DNA of 64,000 nucleotides from Oceanobacillus halotolerans (lineage in GTDB: Bacteria; Bacillota; Bacilli; Bacillales; Amphibacillaceae), in the NCBI RefSeq assembly GCF_010993955.1, contig NZ_WIXL01000006.1:1-64000 (forward strand). The letters are read 5' to 3'. The position numbers were made by a program, and so were the translations under genes. Of this stretch, positions 55,292 to 64,000 are shown in pieces. A model generated the notes under the pieces. The model worked only from the letters and a program-made list of their open reading frames with translations. It was not told the DNA's origin and did not search any database. The stretch's first letter is position 1. Each line of letters opens with the position of its first letter.

Positions 55292-55825
55292 TTAATTGTT
55301 TCCCCACACTTTTTCTATAAATTCATCTCTGCCTGATTTTGCTCGATCTTCTTTGTATTCCTGTTCATTTTTTTTATAAAAATCCTGATGATAGTCTTCT
55401 GCAGGATAAAATGTAGATGCAGGCAGAATTTTAGTAACAATGGGTTTATTAAACTTACCGCTATTCGCTAATTCTTCTTTTGATACTTCTGCTGCTTCTT
55501 TCTGTTGATCATCATGATAGAAAATAGCGGTACGATAAGAATCGCCACGATCTTGGAATTGTCCACCATCATCAGTTGGATCTATTTGTTGCCAATAGAC
55601 TTTTAGGATCTCTTCGTATGGCATAATAGTAGGGTCATAGGTGATCTCAACTGCTTCATAATGACCAGTTGTACCAGATTTGACATCTTCGTAAGTAGGG
55701 TTCTCTAAATGTCCTCCAGTATAACCTGAAACTACACTTTTGACACCATCCCACTGATCAAATGGCTTGACCATACACCAAAAACAGCCACCTGCAAATG
55801 TTGCTTTCTTTAAATGATTTGTCAT
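55292..55825 (-). CDS. msrA: Peptide methionine sulfoxide reductase MsrA
   Basis: MsrA reduces methionine-S-sulfoxide in proteins. The 177-residue enzyme has the catalytic GCFWC motif (residues 13-17) in [15 protein letters not shown], then [16 protein letters not shown] and [12 protein letters not shown]. The C terminus has [11 protein letters not shown] but no further cysteines, so resolving depends on the second Cys of GCFWC or an external thiol. GGAGGG precedes the ATG. No msrB is seen beside it. Confidence 0.95.
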   Translation of the reverse strand: MTNHLKKATFAGGCFWCMVKPFDQWDGVKSVVSGYTGGHLENPTYEDVKSGTTGHYEAVEITYDPTIMPYEEILKVYWQQIDPTDDGGQFQDRGDSYRTAIFYHDDQQKEAAEVSKEELANSGKFNKPIVTKILPASTFYPAEDYHQDFYKKNEQEYKEDRAKSGRDEFIEKVWGNN

Positions 55826-55975
55826 CTATTTTCCCTCCAATATGGAAAGTCTTTTTAGTTTTATCGTGTTCTTTACAATAAAGGAAGCTACCTTAAAAAT
55901 ATATTTTTCAAATCGTGCAAAAAATGATTTTTTCAAGTAAAATGACTATAACATATTTTGGGGGAAGGTGACACG

Positions 55976-56683
55976 ATGAATGAACCACATGTCCATAAAA
56001 TTTTAACCGGAAACGTTAAACAAGTAGGGGATGCTAATGCAACTGATCGGATGGAAAAGCCATGGGAATCGGCAATTTTTAAACAGAAAACAGATGATTT
56101 TATCTGGTTGAAAAAAACGGGTCTTGCTGGTGATGATGTGGCAGATAAAAAGAATCATGGTGGTCCAGAGAAGGCGGTCTTTACCTATCCCATTAAACAT
56201 TATACATACTGGAAAAAGGACTTAAATATAGACATTGGAATAGGTGCAATGGGAGAAAACTTAGCAGTCTTGGAAATGGATGAGTTTTCTGTATGTATTG
56301 GGGATACGTATAAATTTGGCGATGCTGTGATTCAAGTATCCCAACCACGGAGACCATGCTGGAAACCCGCACGCCGTTTTCGTGTGATGGACTTTGCGTT
56401 ACGGATTCAAAATAGTGGCCGAACAGGATGGTATTTTCGGGTATTACAAGAAGGGGAAGTTTTATCTGGCATTGATTTGGAATTGATAGACCGCACTTAC
56501 CCACAGTGGACAATTGCTGCCTGCAATGAAGTGATGTATGTGGATACAGATAATCTCCGCTTAGCCGATGATCTAGCATCTTGTCCATTGTTAGCTGATA
56601 AATGGAAGCAAACATTACACAAAAGGCTAAAAGGCCAAAAAGACTCCGTTACAAAAAGAGTGTTTGGTCCGAATAAAGCTTAA
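55976..56683 (+). CDS. MOSC domain protein (YiiM-like)
   Basis: The 235-residue protein has a MOSC domain (molybdenum cofactor sulfurase C-terminal type), with KKNHGGPEKAVFTYPIKHY, GENLAVLEMDEFSVCIGDTY and the QPRRPCWKPARR segment carrying the conserved cysteine. A YiiM-type C-terminal three-helix tail follows. The ATG at 55976 has GGGGGAAGGTG six bases upstream. Homologues such as YiiM reduce N-hydroxylated bases with a molybdenum centre. The sulfur-carrier/oxidoreductase role here is inferred. Confidence 0.88.
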   Translation: MNEPHVHKILTGNVKQVGDANATDRMEKPWESAIFKQKTDDFIWLKKTGLAGDDVADKKNHGGPEKAVFTYPIKHYTYWKKDLNIDIGIGAMGENLAVLEMDEFSVCIGDTYKFGDAVIQVSQPRRPCWKPARRFRVMDFALRIQNSGRTGWYFRVLQEGEVLSGIDLELIDRTYPQWTIAACNEVMYVDTDNLRLADDLASCPLLADKWKQTLHKRLKGQKDSVTKRVFGPNKA

Positions 56684-56798
56684 ATTTCCTCTTAAATAGT
56701 TCTTTATTCATGTGAATAAATGGGAATGATAGAGAGTATACTTTTTCATTAATGTAAAAAATGCGTTATTCTAGGTACAAGAAATTGGAGGGATTTAC

Positions 56799-57407
56799 TT
56801 GTTAAGCAATGCATATGTGATGGTCGCTATCATTCTAGTGATAAATATTGTGTATGTATCATTCTCAACGATTCGCATGATATTAACCTTGAAAGGTCGC
56901 CGATATATTGCAGCAGTAGTAAGTATGTTTGAAATTGTTATTTATGTAGTTGGACTTGGCTTGGTTCTAGATAATTTAGATCAAATACAAAATTTGATTG
57001 CATATGCAGTTGGGTTTGGAATTGGTGTAGTGGTCGGTTCGAAAATTGAAGAAAAACTTGCACTAGGCTACATAACGGTAAATGTTATTTCCTCCGATCC
57101 GAATATTGAATTTACCCGTAAGCTTCGGGATAAAGGCTATGGTGTGACGAGTTGGTTTGCCTATGGGATGGATGGGGACCGTTTAGCGATGCAAATTTTA
57201 ACACCTCGAAAATACGAATTAAAGTTATACGAAACGATTAAAACAATTGATCCAAAAGCATTCATAATTTCATACGAACCGAAGCAAATTCATGGCGGTT
57301 TCTGGGTGAAACAAGTTCGGAGAGGCCGATTATTTAATCCGAAAAAAGATAATACAGCAGGAATACATCCACAGAGTGATCAGCCAGGCTCAAAAATAGA
57401 ACGATAA
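56799..57407 (+). CDS. yebE: YebE-family membrane protein (UPF0316/DUF2179)
   Basis: The 202-residue protein has three N-terminal membrane helices (residues 5-27, about 35-58 and 64-83) followed by a cytoplasmic domain with [20 protein letters not shown] and the DUF2179-type segment [20 protein letters not shown]. The start is TTG with GGAGGG six bases upstream. Order yebE to purE as in B. subtilis supports the name. No function is established; a regulatory or ligand-binding role for the soluble domain is possible. Confidence 0.88.
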   Translation: MLSNAYVMVAIILVINIVYVSFSTIRMILTLKGRRYIAAVVSMFEIVIYVVGLGLVLDNLDQIQNLIAYAVGFGIGVVVGSKIEEKLALGYITVNVISSDPNIEFTRKLRDKGYGVTSWFAYGMDGDRLAMQILTPRKYELKLYETIKTIDPKAFIISYEPKQIHGGFWVKQVRRGRLFNPKKDNTAGIHPQSDQPGSKIER

Positions 57408-57430
57408 CATACATTTAATTATATAGTGGA

Positions 57431-57461
57431 AGGATAGGTTCACAGCAACCTGTCCTTTTTT
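57431..57461 (+). terminator. Terminator after yebE
   Basis: AGGATAGGTT pairs with AACCTGTCCT (one G-T pair) around CACAGC, then T6. Confidence 0.85.
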
Positions 57462-57496
57462 CATTATAAAATATGTTTTACAAGAGGAGGAGTAGT

Positions 57497-58375
57497 ATGG
57501 GACATGGAAATAACCAACACCAACAATCATTTCCACCACAGCACCAAGGGCAACAGCCAGGTATTGAATCAATGATGGAGCCACGACCAATTATAGAAGA
57601 TGTAAACTATGTGGGTTCAAATAAACTAGCAAATAAAGTTGCAATTATTACGGGTGGCGATAGTGGAATTGGAGCAGCTGCTGCCATTGCATTTGCGAAA
57701 GAAGGTGCAGATGTTGTTATCCCATATTATTATACGTATGAAAATGAAGATGCCTTTCGTACGAAGCAAAAAATAGAAGCCTTGGGCAGATATTGCTTAT
57801 TAATTGTAGGTGATTTACGTGATGCCACCCATTGTAAGTATGTTGTACATCAAACCATTGAGCATTTTGGGAAATTGGATATTTTAGTAAACAACCATGC
57901 TGTCCAATTCATACAAAAGAGTTTATTAGATATTTCCGAAGAACAATTGGATGCGACCTTTCAAACGAATATTTATGCATATTTTTATCTCACAAAAGCA
58001 GCTTTGCCACACTTAACAAGTGGTGATGCTATTATCAATACAACTTCAATTGTAGCCTATGAAGGCAATGAACAATTAATTGATTATAGTGCTACAAAAG
58101 GTGCAATTGTCGGATTTACTCGCTCTTTATCCCAAAACCTAATGAAGGATGGTATTCGTGTTAATGCGGTTGCACCTGGACCGATTTGGACACCACTAAT
58201 TCCATCTAGTTATCCAGCAAAACAAGTCAAAACTTTTGGCCAAGATGCACCAATGAATCGTGCCGGTCAACCATATGAGTTAGCACCAGCCTATGTTTAC
58301 TTAGCTTCAGATGATAGCAGTTATGTATCCGGTCAGGTCATTCATGTAAATGGCGGAACAATAGTAAGTTCGTAA
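57497..58375 (+). CDS. SDR-family oxidoreductase
   Basis: This short-chain dehydrogenase/reductase has 292 residues with the ATG at 57497 (AAGAGGAGGAG upstream). The hydrophilic N-terminal extension (HGNNQHQQSFPPQHQGQQPG) resembles that of YhdF/YdaD-like general stress SDRs. Key motifs are TGGDSGIG (cofactor glycines), NNHA where most have NNAG/A, and the catalytic YSATKG (Y-x-x-x-K). The end VSGQVIHVNGG is typical. The substrate is unknown; relatives are glucose-dehydrogenase-like and linked to stress. Confidence 0.88.
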   Translation: MGHGNNQHQQSFPPQHQGQQPGIESMMEPRPIIEDVNYVGSNKLANKVAIITGGDSGIGAAAAIAFAKEGADVVIPYYYTYENEDAFRTKQKIEALGRYCLLIVGDLRDATHCKYVVHQTIEHFGKLDILVNNHAVQFIQKSLLDISEEQLDATFQTNIYAYFYLTKAALPHLTSGDAIINTTSIVAYEGNEQLIDYSATKGAIVGFTRSLSQNLMKDGIRVNAVAPGPIWTPLIPSSYPAKQVKTFGQDAPMNRAGQPYELAPAYVYLASDDSSYVSGQVIHVNGGTIVSS

Positions 58376-58385
58376 TAGTTAAGCA

Positions 58386-58429
58386 AAAACCGAACATTAA
58401 TGTTAATAATTGATGAATTGTTCGATTTT
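58386..58429 (+). promoter_or_regulatory. PurR box pair upstream of purE
   Basis: AAAACCGAACATT (58386-58398) matches the PurBox consensus AWWWCCGAACWWT at all 13 positions. ATTGTTCGATTTT (58417-58429) matches the inverted consensus at 12 of 13. The spacing of 18 bases equals that upstream of pbuG. The promoter follows 3 bases later. Confidence 0.88.
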
Positions 58430-58432
58430 TTA

Positions 58433-58462
58433 TTGACGTGACTGTAATAAATTTGTTATGCT
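58433..58462 (+). promoter_or_regulatory. Promoter of the purE operon
   Basis: TTGACG (58433-58438) and TATGCT (58457-58462) with an 18-base spacer, placed between the PurR boxes and the riboswitch. Confidence 0.72.
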
Positions 58463-58483
58463 TAAATCGACAAATCAATACGG

Positions 58484-58554
58484 AACCTCATATATTTTTG
58501 AGAATATGGCTCAAAAGTTTCTACCTGGCACCGTAAATGCTGGACTATGAGGGA
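58484..58554 (+). ncRNA. Guanine riboswitch upstream of purE
   Basis: P1 pairs CCTCATA with TATGAGG. The core has GAGAATATGGCTC, AAAGTTTCTACCTGGCACCG, TAAATGC and GACTATG with C at the ligand-pairing base (guanine type). It controls the purine biosynthesis operon, as in B. subtilis. Confidence 0.95.
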
Positions 58555-58598
58555 GGATGAATCATTGTGGCTAGCACATGATCCGATTTAAGCATGCT

Positions 58599-58650
58599 AA
58601 AAGTCTGTTCGTCTTCTCTCATAAAATGGGGAGACGAATAGACTTTTTTA
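58599..58650 (+). terminator. Riboswitch terminator upstream of purE
   Basis: AAAGTCTGTTCGTCTTCTC and GGGAGACGAATAGACTTT form a long stem (with small irregularities), then T6. The family A element starts immediately after. Confidence 0.88.
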
Positions 58651-58651
58651 T

Positions 58652-59175
58652 TGCTATTAGCTAAAAGATTGGTGCTTTGGATTGTAGTTTGCACAAATGG
58701 ACCTTTCATGGACTTCTTCTAATCTGAACCGAAAATTATTCTAAGCGGCGGGAAAATGCGAGACTCCTATGGGAAAAGGAACAGTCTGAAGACCCCACAG
58801 CGAGCGCTTTTTGCTCGCGATGTCTAACTTCAGCGCCTACACCCTCGAGGTCTTAAGTCAATCCTCTTTATGGCAAAAACCGCCACACTGAGGCTTGGCT
58901 TAAGCTTGGCAGATAAGAAAAAACTTTCTTACTGCATAAGTGCAACTAAGACTTTCGCCCCTTGGCGACAAGCCAAGTTTTCTAATCGGGTGTGACCAAG
59001 GCGCTTACGTTTTTCTTTGAGGAGGCTGAAGCGTTCCCCATGGCAAAGAAGACACTGTGAAAACGAACAGAGAGAGTTTGAACAGATGTCGCACTTGTGC
59101 CCATGGTGAAAGCGAGTGTTTTCCCGTAGCGCTGGATTAGCACTTACGTAATAAAGGATGGAAGAAAGTTAACAT
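58652..59175 (+). repeat. Interspersed repeat, family A, copy 5 (with nested B)
   Basis: The left end GCTATTAGCTAAAAGATTGG is a diverged version of the common end, and the right end is eroded near 59175. The 58740-58820 part is nearly identical to 22016-22086 in copy 2 (GCGGGAAAATGCGAGACTCC, GAAGACCCCACAGCGAGCGC). Family B occupies about 58822-59016. A module matching copies 1, 3 and 4 (AGTTTGAACAGATGTCGCAC) follows. purE begins about 110 bases later, with a GAGGGGG ribosome-binding site. Confidence 0.75.
58822..59016 (+). repeat. Family B repeat nested in family A, copy 5
   Basis: CAGCGCCTACACCCTCGAGG to TTTTCTAATCGGGTGTGACC. It is at the same position within A as the nested copy at 22091, implying the composite element was inherited or copied as a unit. 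Confidence 0.7.
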
Positions 59176-59285
59176 AACGGTTAGTCACAGTTTATTTCAA
59201 CTTGGATGGTAAGAAAATAAATAACATATGTGAAAGATAATCTTCTGAACAGAGCATTTCTATAAGACATAAGAGGGGGATATCA

Positions 59286-59774
59286 ATGAAAGTTGGCATC
59301 ATTATGGGAAGTATTTCAGATTGGGAAACAATGCAACATGCTTGCAAGGTGTTAGATGAATTACAAATTCCTTATGACAAGGAAATTATTTCAGCTCATC
59401 GTACACCAGATGAAATGTTTGTATATGCAAAATCAGCGCGTGAACGAGGACTAAATGTCATTATTGCTGGTGCTGGAGGTGCAGCCCACTTACCAGGAAT
59501 GGTAGCAGCGCAAACAACGCTTCCAGTTATTGGTGTTCCTGTACAAAGTAAAGCATTAAATGGATTAGATTCACTTCTTTCCATCGTACAAATGCCTAAG
59601 GGTGTACCGACTGCTACCGTCGCAATCGGAAGTGCTGGTGCGTCAAATGCAGGCATTCTTGCAGCACAAATAATCGGAGCATTTGATGATTACGTGGCTG
59701 CTAAATTAGATACATACCGAAAATCAATGAAAGAAAAAGTAGAAGAAATGAGGGAAGACCTTGCCAACAACTAA
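59286..59774 (+). CDS. purE: N5-carboxyaminoimidazole ribonucleotide mutase PurE
   Basis: PurE moves the carboxyl group of N5-CAIR to make CAIR in IMP synthesis. The 162-residue protein starts [16 protein letters not shown] (the S-D-W-x-T-M site), has SAHRTPDEM and [20 protein letters not shown], all class I PurE features. AGAGGGGG lies before the ATG. It is the first gene of purEKBCSQL. Its stop overlaps purK by 14 bases. Confidence 0.97.
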   Translation: MKVGIIMGSISDWETMQHACKVLDELQIPYDKEIISAHRTPDEMFVYAKSARERGLNVIIAGAGGAAHLPGMVAAQTTLPVIGVPVQSKALNGLDSLLSIVQMPKGVPTATVAIGSAGASNAGILAAQIIGAFDDYVAAKLDTYRKSMKEKVEEMREDLANN

Positions 59775-60882
59775 AACAATTCTTCCAGGACAAATGATTG
59801 GGATTATCGGTGGCGGCCAATTGGGGCGTATGATGGCCATTGCAGCGAAGTATATGGGGTATAATGTGACAGTGCTGGATCCAACGCCAAACTGTCCAAC
59901 AGCCCAAGTTGCGGATAGCCAAATCACCGCACCTTATGATGATATGGAAGCCATCCAGACATTAACCGAACAATGTGATGTCATTACGTATGAATTTGAA
60001 AATGTAGATTTACAGGCGGCATCCTATATCGAACAACAAGAAAAATTACCACAAGGTGCCTATGCACTGGAAGTCACACAAAACCGAGAAAAAGAAAAAC
60101 GTCTCATGAAGGATTTGGGATTGCCAATACCAGCTTTTCACGTTATAACGGACCATCATTCGTGTGAAGAAGCTTTAAACGAGATTTCCTACCCAGCAGT
60201 TATTAAAACATGTAGTGGTGGATATGACGGAAAAGGCCAACTTAAATTAACATCACAAGATGACAACAGAGAGGCAATTCGATTTGCAGAAAATAACGAG
60301 CATTGCATTATGGAGGAATGGATTTCATTTGATCGAGAAATATCTGTAGTTTTTACACGATCACAATCTGGGGAGATAGCTTTTTTCCCAATTGCAGAGA
60401 ATACACATAAGGACCATATTCTCTATCAAACAACCGTTCCTGCTAACATAAGTGAAGCGGTCAACGAAAAAGCTATCCATCATGCGAAAATTTTAGCAAA
60501 TAAAATGAATATTGTTGGTACGTTTGCAATTGAAATGTTTGTACAAGGAGAAACTATTTACTTGAATGAAATGGCTCCAAGGCCACACAATTCTGGTCAT
60601 TATACAATCGAAGCTTGCAATATTTCGCAATTTGCTCAACATATTCGTGCAATCTGTGGGTTACCATTAATGGAAATTAACTTACTAGAAGAAGCTACCA
60701 TGATCAATGTTTTAGGCGAAGATATGGAAGGTGTACTAAGTGCAATGCAAAAAGTCTCAGGTGGGTTTGTCCATTTATACGGCAAAGAAGGCATTAAACC
60801 AAAGCGGAAAATGGGTCATATCACCTTTATTGGTGATACACATAAAGAAGCAATCCAGGAATTTGAGGAGGCAAAGCAATGA
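59761..60882 (+). CDS. purK: N5-carboxyaminoimidazole ribonucleotide synthase PurK
   Basis: PurK makes N5-CAIR from AIR, bicarbonate and ATP and hands it to PurE. The 373-residue ATP-grasp enzyme has [20 protein letters not shown] near the N terminus, the [12 protein letters not shown] lid and [20 protein letters not shown] with the metal-binding residues. It starts with TTG inside purE (AGGGA upstream) and overlaps purB by 4 bases. Confidence 0.96.
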   Translation: MPTTKTILPGQMIGIIGGGQLGRMMAIAAKYMGYNVTVLDPTPNCPTAQVADSQITAPYDDMEAIQTLTEQCDVITYEFENVDLQAASYIEQQEKLPQGAYALEVTQNREKEKRLMKDLGLPIPAFHVITDHHSCEEALNEISYPAVIKTCSGGYDGKGQLKLTSQDDNREAIRFAENNEHCIMEEWISFDREISVVFTRSQSGEIAFFPIAENTHKDHILYQTTVPANISEAVNEKAIHHAKILANKMNIVGTFAIEMFVQGETIYLNEMAPRPHNSGHYTIEACNISQFAQHIRAICGLPLMEINLLEEATMINVLGEDMEGVLSAMQKVSGGFVHLYGKEGIKPKRKMGHITFIGDTHKEAIQEFEEAKQ

Positions 60883-62180
60883 TAGGTCGTTACACCAGAG
60901 AAGAAATGGGAGCCATTTGGACAGAAGAGAATAAGTTCAACGCATGGCTAGAGGTTGAAATCTTAGCTTGTGAGGCTTGGAGTGAACTAGGGGTTATTCC
61001 GAAAGAGGATGTCCAAAAGCTTCGGGAAAAGGCAGGATTTGATATCAATCGTATTTACGAAATTGAACAAGAAACAAGACATGACGTTGTAGCGTTTACT
61101 CGTGCAGTATCAGAGACACTAGGCCAAGAGCGAAAGTGGGTTCATTATGGATTGACCTCAACAGATGTTGTCGATACAGCACTTTCCTATTTATTAAAGC
61201 AAGCAAACGATATCATCCGAAAAGATCTAAATAACTTCCTAGAAATTTTGAAACAAAAAGCAGTTGAACATAAACATACGGTTATGATGGGAAGAACACA
61301 TGGTGTCCATGCAGAACCAACCACATTCGGCTTGAAGCTTGCATTATGGTATGAAGAAATGAAACGGAATATCGAACGCTTTGATCTAGCAGCGAAAAAT
61401 ATTGAGTTTGGCAAGCTATCAGGTGCAGTTGGGACATATGCCAATATCGATCCATTTGTGGAAAAGTATGTTTGTGAAAAGCTTGGCTTAACACCAGCTC
61501 CCGTTTCGACGCAAACATTACAACGTGACCGTCATGCAGCCTATGTATCGACCCTATCCTTGATTGCAACTTCAATCGAAAAGTTCGCAACAGAAATTAG
61601 AGGCCTTCAAAAGACAGAAACACGAGAAGTGGAGGAACGTTTTGCAAAAGGTCAAAAGGGATCCTCTGCTATGCCACATAAACGAAACCCAATTGGTTCA
61701 GAGAATATGACCGGTATGGCACGTGTTGTGCGAGGACACATGGTAACAGCGTATGAAAATGTATCTCTTTGGCATGAACGAGATATTTCTCATTCCTCTG
61801 CAGAACGTGTGATTTTACCAGATGTCACCATTGCGTTGAATTATATGTTGAACCGTTTCGGCAATATTGTGAAGAACTTGACCGTTTTCCCAGAAAATAT
61901 GAAACGAAACATTGGTAAAACACATGGTGTCATCTTTTCACAGCGCGTTTTATTAACTTTAATCGACAAAGGTATGGCACGAGAGACTGCCTATGATATC
62001 GTCCAGCCAAAAGCAATGCAAGCTTGGGAAACAGAAACACATTTTAAAGAACTTGTTCAAGCAGATGATCAAATTACGGAATTACTGACAGAAGAAGAGA
62101 TTGACGCTTGCTTTGACTACACCTACCATTTAAAAAATGTCGATGCTATTTTCGACCGCATTGGCTTAGGAGGGGAATAA
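60879..62180 (+). CDS. purB: Adenylosuccinate lyase PurB
   Basis: PurB cleaves SAICAR to AICAR and adenylosuccinate to AMP. The 433-residue enzyme has the superfamily signature [18 protein letters not shown] (flexible loop with the catalytic serine), [15 protein letters not shown] and [15 protein letters not shown] with the conserved histidine. Its ATG overlaps the purK stop. purC follows one base after its stop. Confidence 0.97.
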   Translation: MIGRYTREEMGAIWTEENKFNAWLEVEILACEAWSELGVIPKEDVQKLREKAGFDINRIYEIEQETRHDVVAFTRAVSETLGQERKWVHYGLTSTDVVDTALSYLLKQANDIIRKDLNNFLEILKQKAVEHKHTVMMGRTHGVHAEPTTFGLKLALWYEEMKRNIERFDLAAKNIEFGKLSGAVGTYANIDPFVEKYVCEKLGLTPAPVSTQTLQRDRHAAYVSTLSLIATSIEKFATEIRGLQKTETREVEERFAKGQKGSSAMPHKRNPIGSENMTGMARVVRGHMVTAYENVSLWHERDISHSSAERVILPDVTIALNYMLNRFGNIVKNLTVFPENMKRNIGKTHGVIFSQRVLLTLIDKGMARETAYDIVQPKAMQAWETETHFKELVQADDQITELLTEEEIDACFDYTYHLKNVDAIFDRIGLGGE

Positions 62181-62181
62181 C

Positions 62182-62895
62182 GTGAAGGCTGAACTGCTTT
62201 ATGAAGGGAAGGCTAAGAAGGTTTATCGTGCTGCTGATGAAGAGGGGAAACTCGTTTTATCCTATAAAAATGATGCAACCGCATTAAATGGTAAAAAGAA
62301 GGAAAGCTTTACTGGAAAAGGCCGTTTAAATAATGAGATATCTTCCTTAGTCTTTTCCTATTTAAAAAAGAAAGGGATTGCCAGTCATTTTATCAAGAAG
62401 TTAAATGACAAAGAACAGCTTGTGTATGAAACGAATATTATCCCACTAGAAGTCGTTGTTCGCAACATGGCAACAGGCAGTATTACAAAGCGCTTAGGTT
62501 TTACGGAAAAAACCCCTTTCCAACCACCATTAGTGGAATTGTTTTATAAAAATGATGAATTGGATGATCCATTAATCAATGATGATCATGCATTACGATT
62601 AAGTGATATTTCACAAGATGAGTTACAAGTAATAAAAAAAGATGCCTTAATGATTAATACTGTCTTACAAGAAATGTTTCAAACGATCAATTTAATATTA
62701 GTAGATTTTAAGCTCGAGTTTGGTAGATTGCCAGACGGAACGATTGTGCTGAGTGATGAAATTTCACCAGACACTTGTCGATTATGGGATCGTCATACAC
62801 AAGTAAAAATGGATAAAGATGTATTCCGTCAAGGGATTGGCGATTTATTGGATGTCTATGAAGAAATATTAAACCGACTGGAGGCAACGTCATGA
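62182..62895 (+). CDS. purC: SAICAR synthetase PurC
   Basis: PurC joins CAIR to aspartate with ATP. The 237-residue protein has the YEGKAKKVYRA opening, SYKNDATALNGKKKESFTGK, the VVVRNMATGSITKRLG segment and VDFKLEFG...LSDEISPDTCRLWD. It starts with GTG, with GGAGGGG seven bases upstream. It overlaps purS by 4 bases. Confidence 0.97.
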   Translation: MKAELLYEGKAKKVYRAADEEGKLVLSYKNDATALNGKKKESFTGKGRLNNEISSLVFSYLKKKGIASHFIKKLNDKEQLVYETNIIPLEVVVRNMATGSITKRLGFTEKTPFQPPLVELFYKNDELDDPLINDDHALRLSDISQDELQVIKKDALMINTVLQEMFQTINLILVDFKLEFGRLPDGTIVLSDEISPDTCRLWDRHTQVKMDKDVFRQGIGDLLDVYEEILNRLEATS

Positions 62896-63143
62896 GAAAT
62901 GTAACCGTGTATATCACATTGAAGTCTGGAGTATTGGATCCACAGGGAAAAGCAATACAGGAATCGTTAAACTCACTAGGTTATGATGAGGTTCAATCGG
63001 CACGTGTAGGCAAGACTATCTCTTTACAAATAGAGGATGGTCCGAATTTAGAGAAACGTATTACCGAAATGTGTGAGAAGCTCCTAGCAAACCCTGTTAT
63101 TGAAGACTATCGCTTTGATGTGGAGGAGGCTGTTCAGTCGTGA
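62892..63143 (+). CDS. purS: FGAM synthase subunit PurS
   Basis: PurS is the small 83-residue bridge of the three-part formylglycinamidine ribonucleotide synthase (PurS-PurQ-PurL) of Gram-positive bacteria. It shows [20 protein letters not shown] and [13 protein letters not shown]. It overlaps purC and purQ by 4 bases each, a tightly coupled arrangement that sets the subunit ratio. Confidence 0.97.
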   Translation: MRNVTVYITLKSGVLDPQGKAIQESLNSLGYDEVQSARVGKTISLQIEDGPNLEKRITEMCEKLLANPVIEDYRFDVEEAVQS

Positions 63144-63826
63144 AATTTGCTGTAATTGTTTTTCCAGGATCTAATTGTGATCGTGATATGTACTATGCGG
63201 CAAAAGAAGTGCTGGGGGAGGAAGCTGATTTAGTTTGGTATGAATCAGCTGGTAATCTAGGAAACTATGATGGCATCCTTTTGCCTGGAGGTTTTTCGTA
63301 TGGGGATTACTTACGTTCAGGTGCTGTAGCTGCAACATCTGAGATTATGCAACAAATAAAAGAGCATGCATCAAAAGGAAAACCAGTACTTGGTGTTTGT
63401 AATGGTTTCCAAGTTTTAACAGAGGCAGGGTTACTACCAGGAGCGTTAATGCGTAATGAGAAACTATCCTTTATGTGTCACTTTGAGGATCTAATCGTGA
63501 CGAATAACGAAACCATGTTTACCTCTCTCTTTCAAACAGGAGAGACAATAAAACTACCAATTGCCCATGGTGAAGGAAATTACTTTTGTGACGAAACCAC
63601 TTTAAAAGATTTACAGGCAAATAACCAAATTGTCTTCACGTATGAAAATAATCCAAATGGATCTGTTGCAGATATTGCAGGTATTGTGAATAAAAAAGGC
63701 AATGTTCTTGGCATGATGCCACATCCAGAACGTGCAGTGGAAATGTTATTAGGTAGTGATGATGGTTTGAAACTATTCCAATCACTCGTCCAAAATTGGA
63801 GGGAATCCTATGTTGTTAACGCATGA
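63140..63826 (+). CDS. purQ: FGAM synthase glutaminase subunit PurQ
   Basis: PurQ is the class I glutamine amidotransferase that supplies ammonia to PurL. The 228-residue protein has the [13 protein letters not shown] start, [17 protein letters not shown], the nucleophile in GVCNGFQVL and the His/Glu pair in MPHPERAVE. It starts with GTG overlapping purS and ends 17 bases inside purL. Confidence 0.97.
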   Translation: MKFAVIVFPGSNCDRDMYYAAKEVLGEEADLVWYESAGNLGNYDGILLPGGFSYGDYLRSGAVAATSEIMQQIKEHASKGKPVLGVCNGFQVLTEAGLLPGALMRNEKLSFMCHFEDLIVTNNETMFTSLFQTGETIKLPIAHGEGNYFCDETTLKDLQANNQIVFTYENNPNGSVADIAGIVNKKGNVLGMMPHPERAVEMLLGSDDGLKLFQSLVQNWRESYVVNA

Positions 63827-64000
63827 AATCAGCCCAGAGAAAATTGAAAAAGACAAAATCTATCAAGATATGGGGCTTAGTGATCAAGAATATGACATGG
63901 TGAAGACCATTTTAAAACGCCGACCTAACTTTACAGAGACTGGTATTTTCTCTGTCATGTGGTCGGAGCATTGTAGTTATAAAACATCAAAACCATTATT
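63810..64000 (+). CDS. purL: FGAM synthase subunit PurL (5' part, cut by window end)
   Basis: The first 63 codons of PurL are present, beginning [20 protein letters not shown] and including [19 protein letters not shown], the conserved N-terminal block of the small-type PurL. The ATG at 63810 has GGAGGG nearby and lies within the end of purQ. The rest of the gene is beyond the window. Confidence 0.95.
   Translation, partial: MLLTHEISPEKIEKDKIYQDMGLSDQEYDMVKTILKRRPNFTETGIFSVMWSEHCSYKTSKPL

Overview
The window is low-GC Firmicute chromosome. Gene order closely follows the Bacillus subtilis thiL-tsaE-tsaB-rimI-tsaD-ydiF-moaC-rex, ydiK-ydiL-groES-groEL, yeaC-yeaD-yebA-guaA-pbuG and yebE-purEKBCSQL blocks. 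An endospore-type ger operon, two DUF3231 proteins, a strongly acidic linker in the oligopeptide-binding lipoprotein and families of interspersed repeats suggest a spore-forming, salt-tolerant Bacillaceae of the Oceanobacillus/Virgibacillus/Lentibacillus type. The genus is an inference; no 16S rRNA lies in the window.

Layout. 0-1 kb: 3' end of 23S rRNA, 5S rRNA, initiator tRNA-Met, tRNA-Asp and terminator. 1.8-5.4 kb: thiL and the t6A tRNA-modification genes tsaE, tsaB and tsaD with rimI, followed by a cluster of DnaA boxes. 5.9-9.1 kb: ydiF-type ABC-F gene divergent from moaC-rex, with a possible Rex site between. 9.1-12.2 kb: accessory segment with a GGDEF fragment, an XRE regulator/membrane protein pair and a DHA2 drug exporter. 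12.3-15.4 kb: ydiK-ydiL divergent from CIRCE-controlled groES-groEL. 15.4-24.2 kb: accessory region of repeats, small unknown ORFs, a broken retropepsin-like gene, a LytTR regulator fused to a degenerate ABC-ATPase domain, its partner ABC transporter and a second DHA2 exporter. 24.4-26.6 kb: promoter, TPP riboswitch and terminator directly upstream of lipM-lipA. 26.6-28.7 kb: small unknown genes and a DUF3231 gene. 29.0-33.0 kb: gerA/B/C-type germinant receptor operon with a previously uncalled 48-residue ORF. 33.0-39.0 kb: appDFABC-type oligopeptide ABC transporter. 39.2-42.9 kb: amidase and AbgT transporter. 43.9-52.5 kb: MoxR/DUF58/transglutaminase operon, guaA and pbuG, the last two each with an upstream guanine riboswitch. 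52.5-58.4 kb: DUF3231 paralogue, MFS transporter, msrA, MOSC protein, yebE, SDR. 58.4-64 kb: PurR box pair, promoter, guanine riboswitch and purEKBCSQL, with purL cut by the window end.

Two observations recur. First, a family of 0.5-0.9 kb repeat elements with related ends (family A here) sits directly 3' of intrinsic terminators. Two copies have landed between a PurR-box/guanine-riboswitch/terminator leader and its gene (pbuG and purE). A second family (B) is nested inside two of the A copies. Second, several regulatory leaders can be read in detail: CIRCE, PurBoxes, three guanine riboswitches, one TPP riboswitch in front of lipoate genes, and a 9-12-9 direct repeat in front of the ABC transporter that fits a LytTR operator.

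Purine metabolism is the main functional theme of the right third: de novo IMP synthesis, GMP synthase and purine uptake, all under guanine sensing. The left third is translation and protein quality housekeeping.
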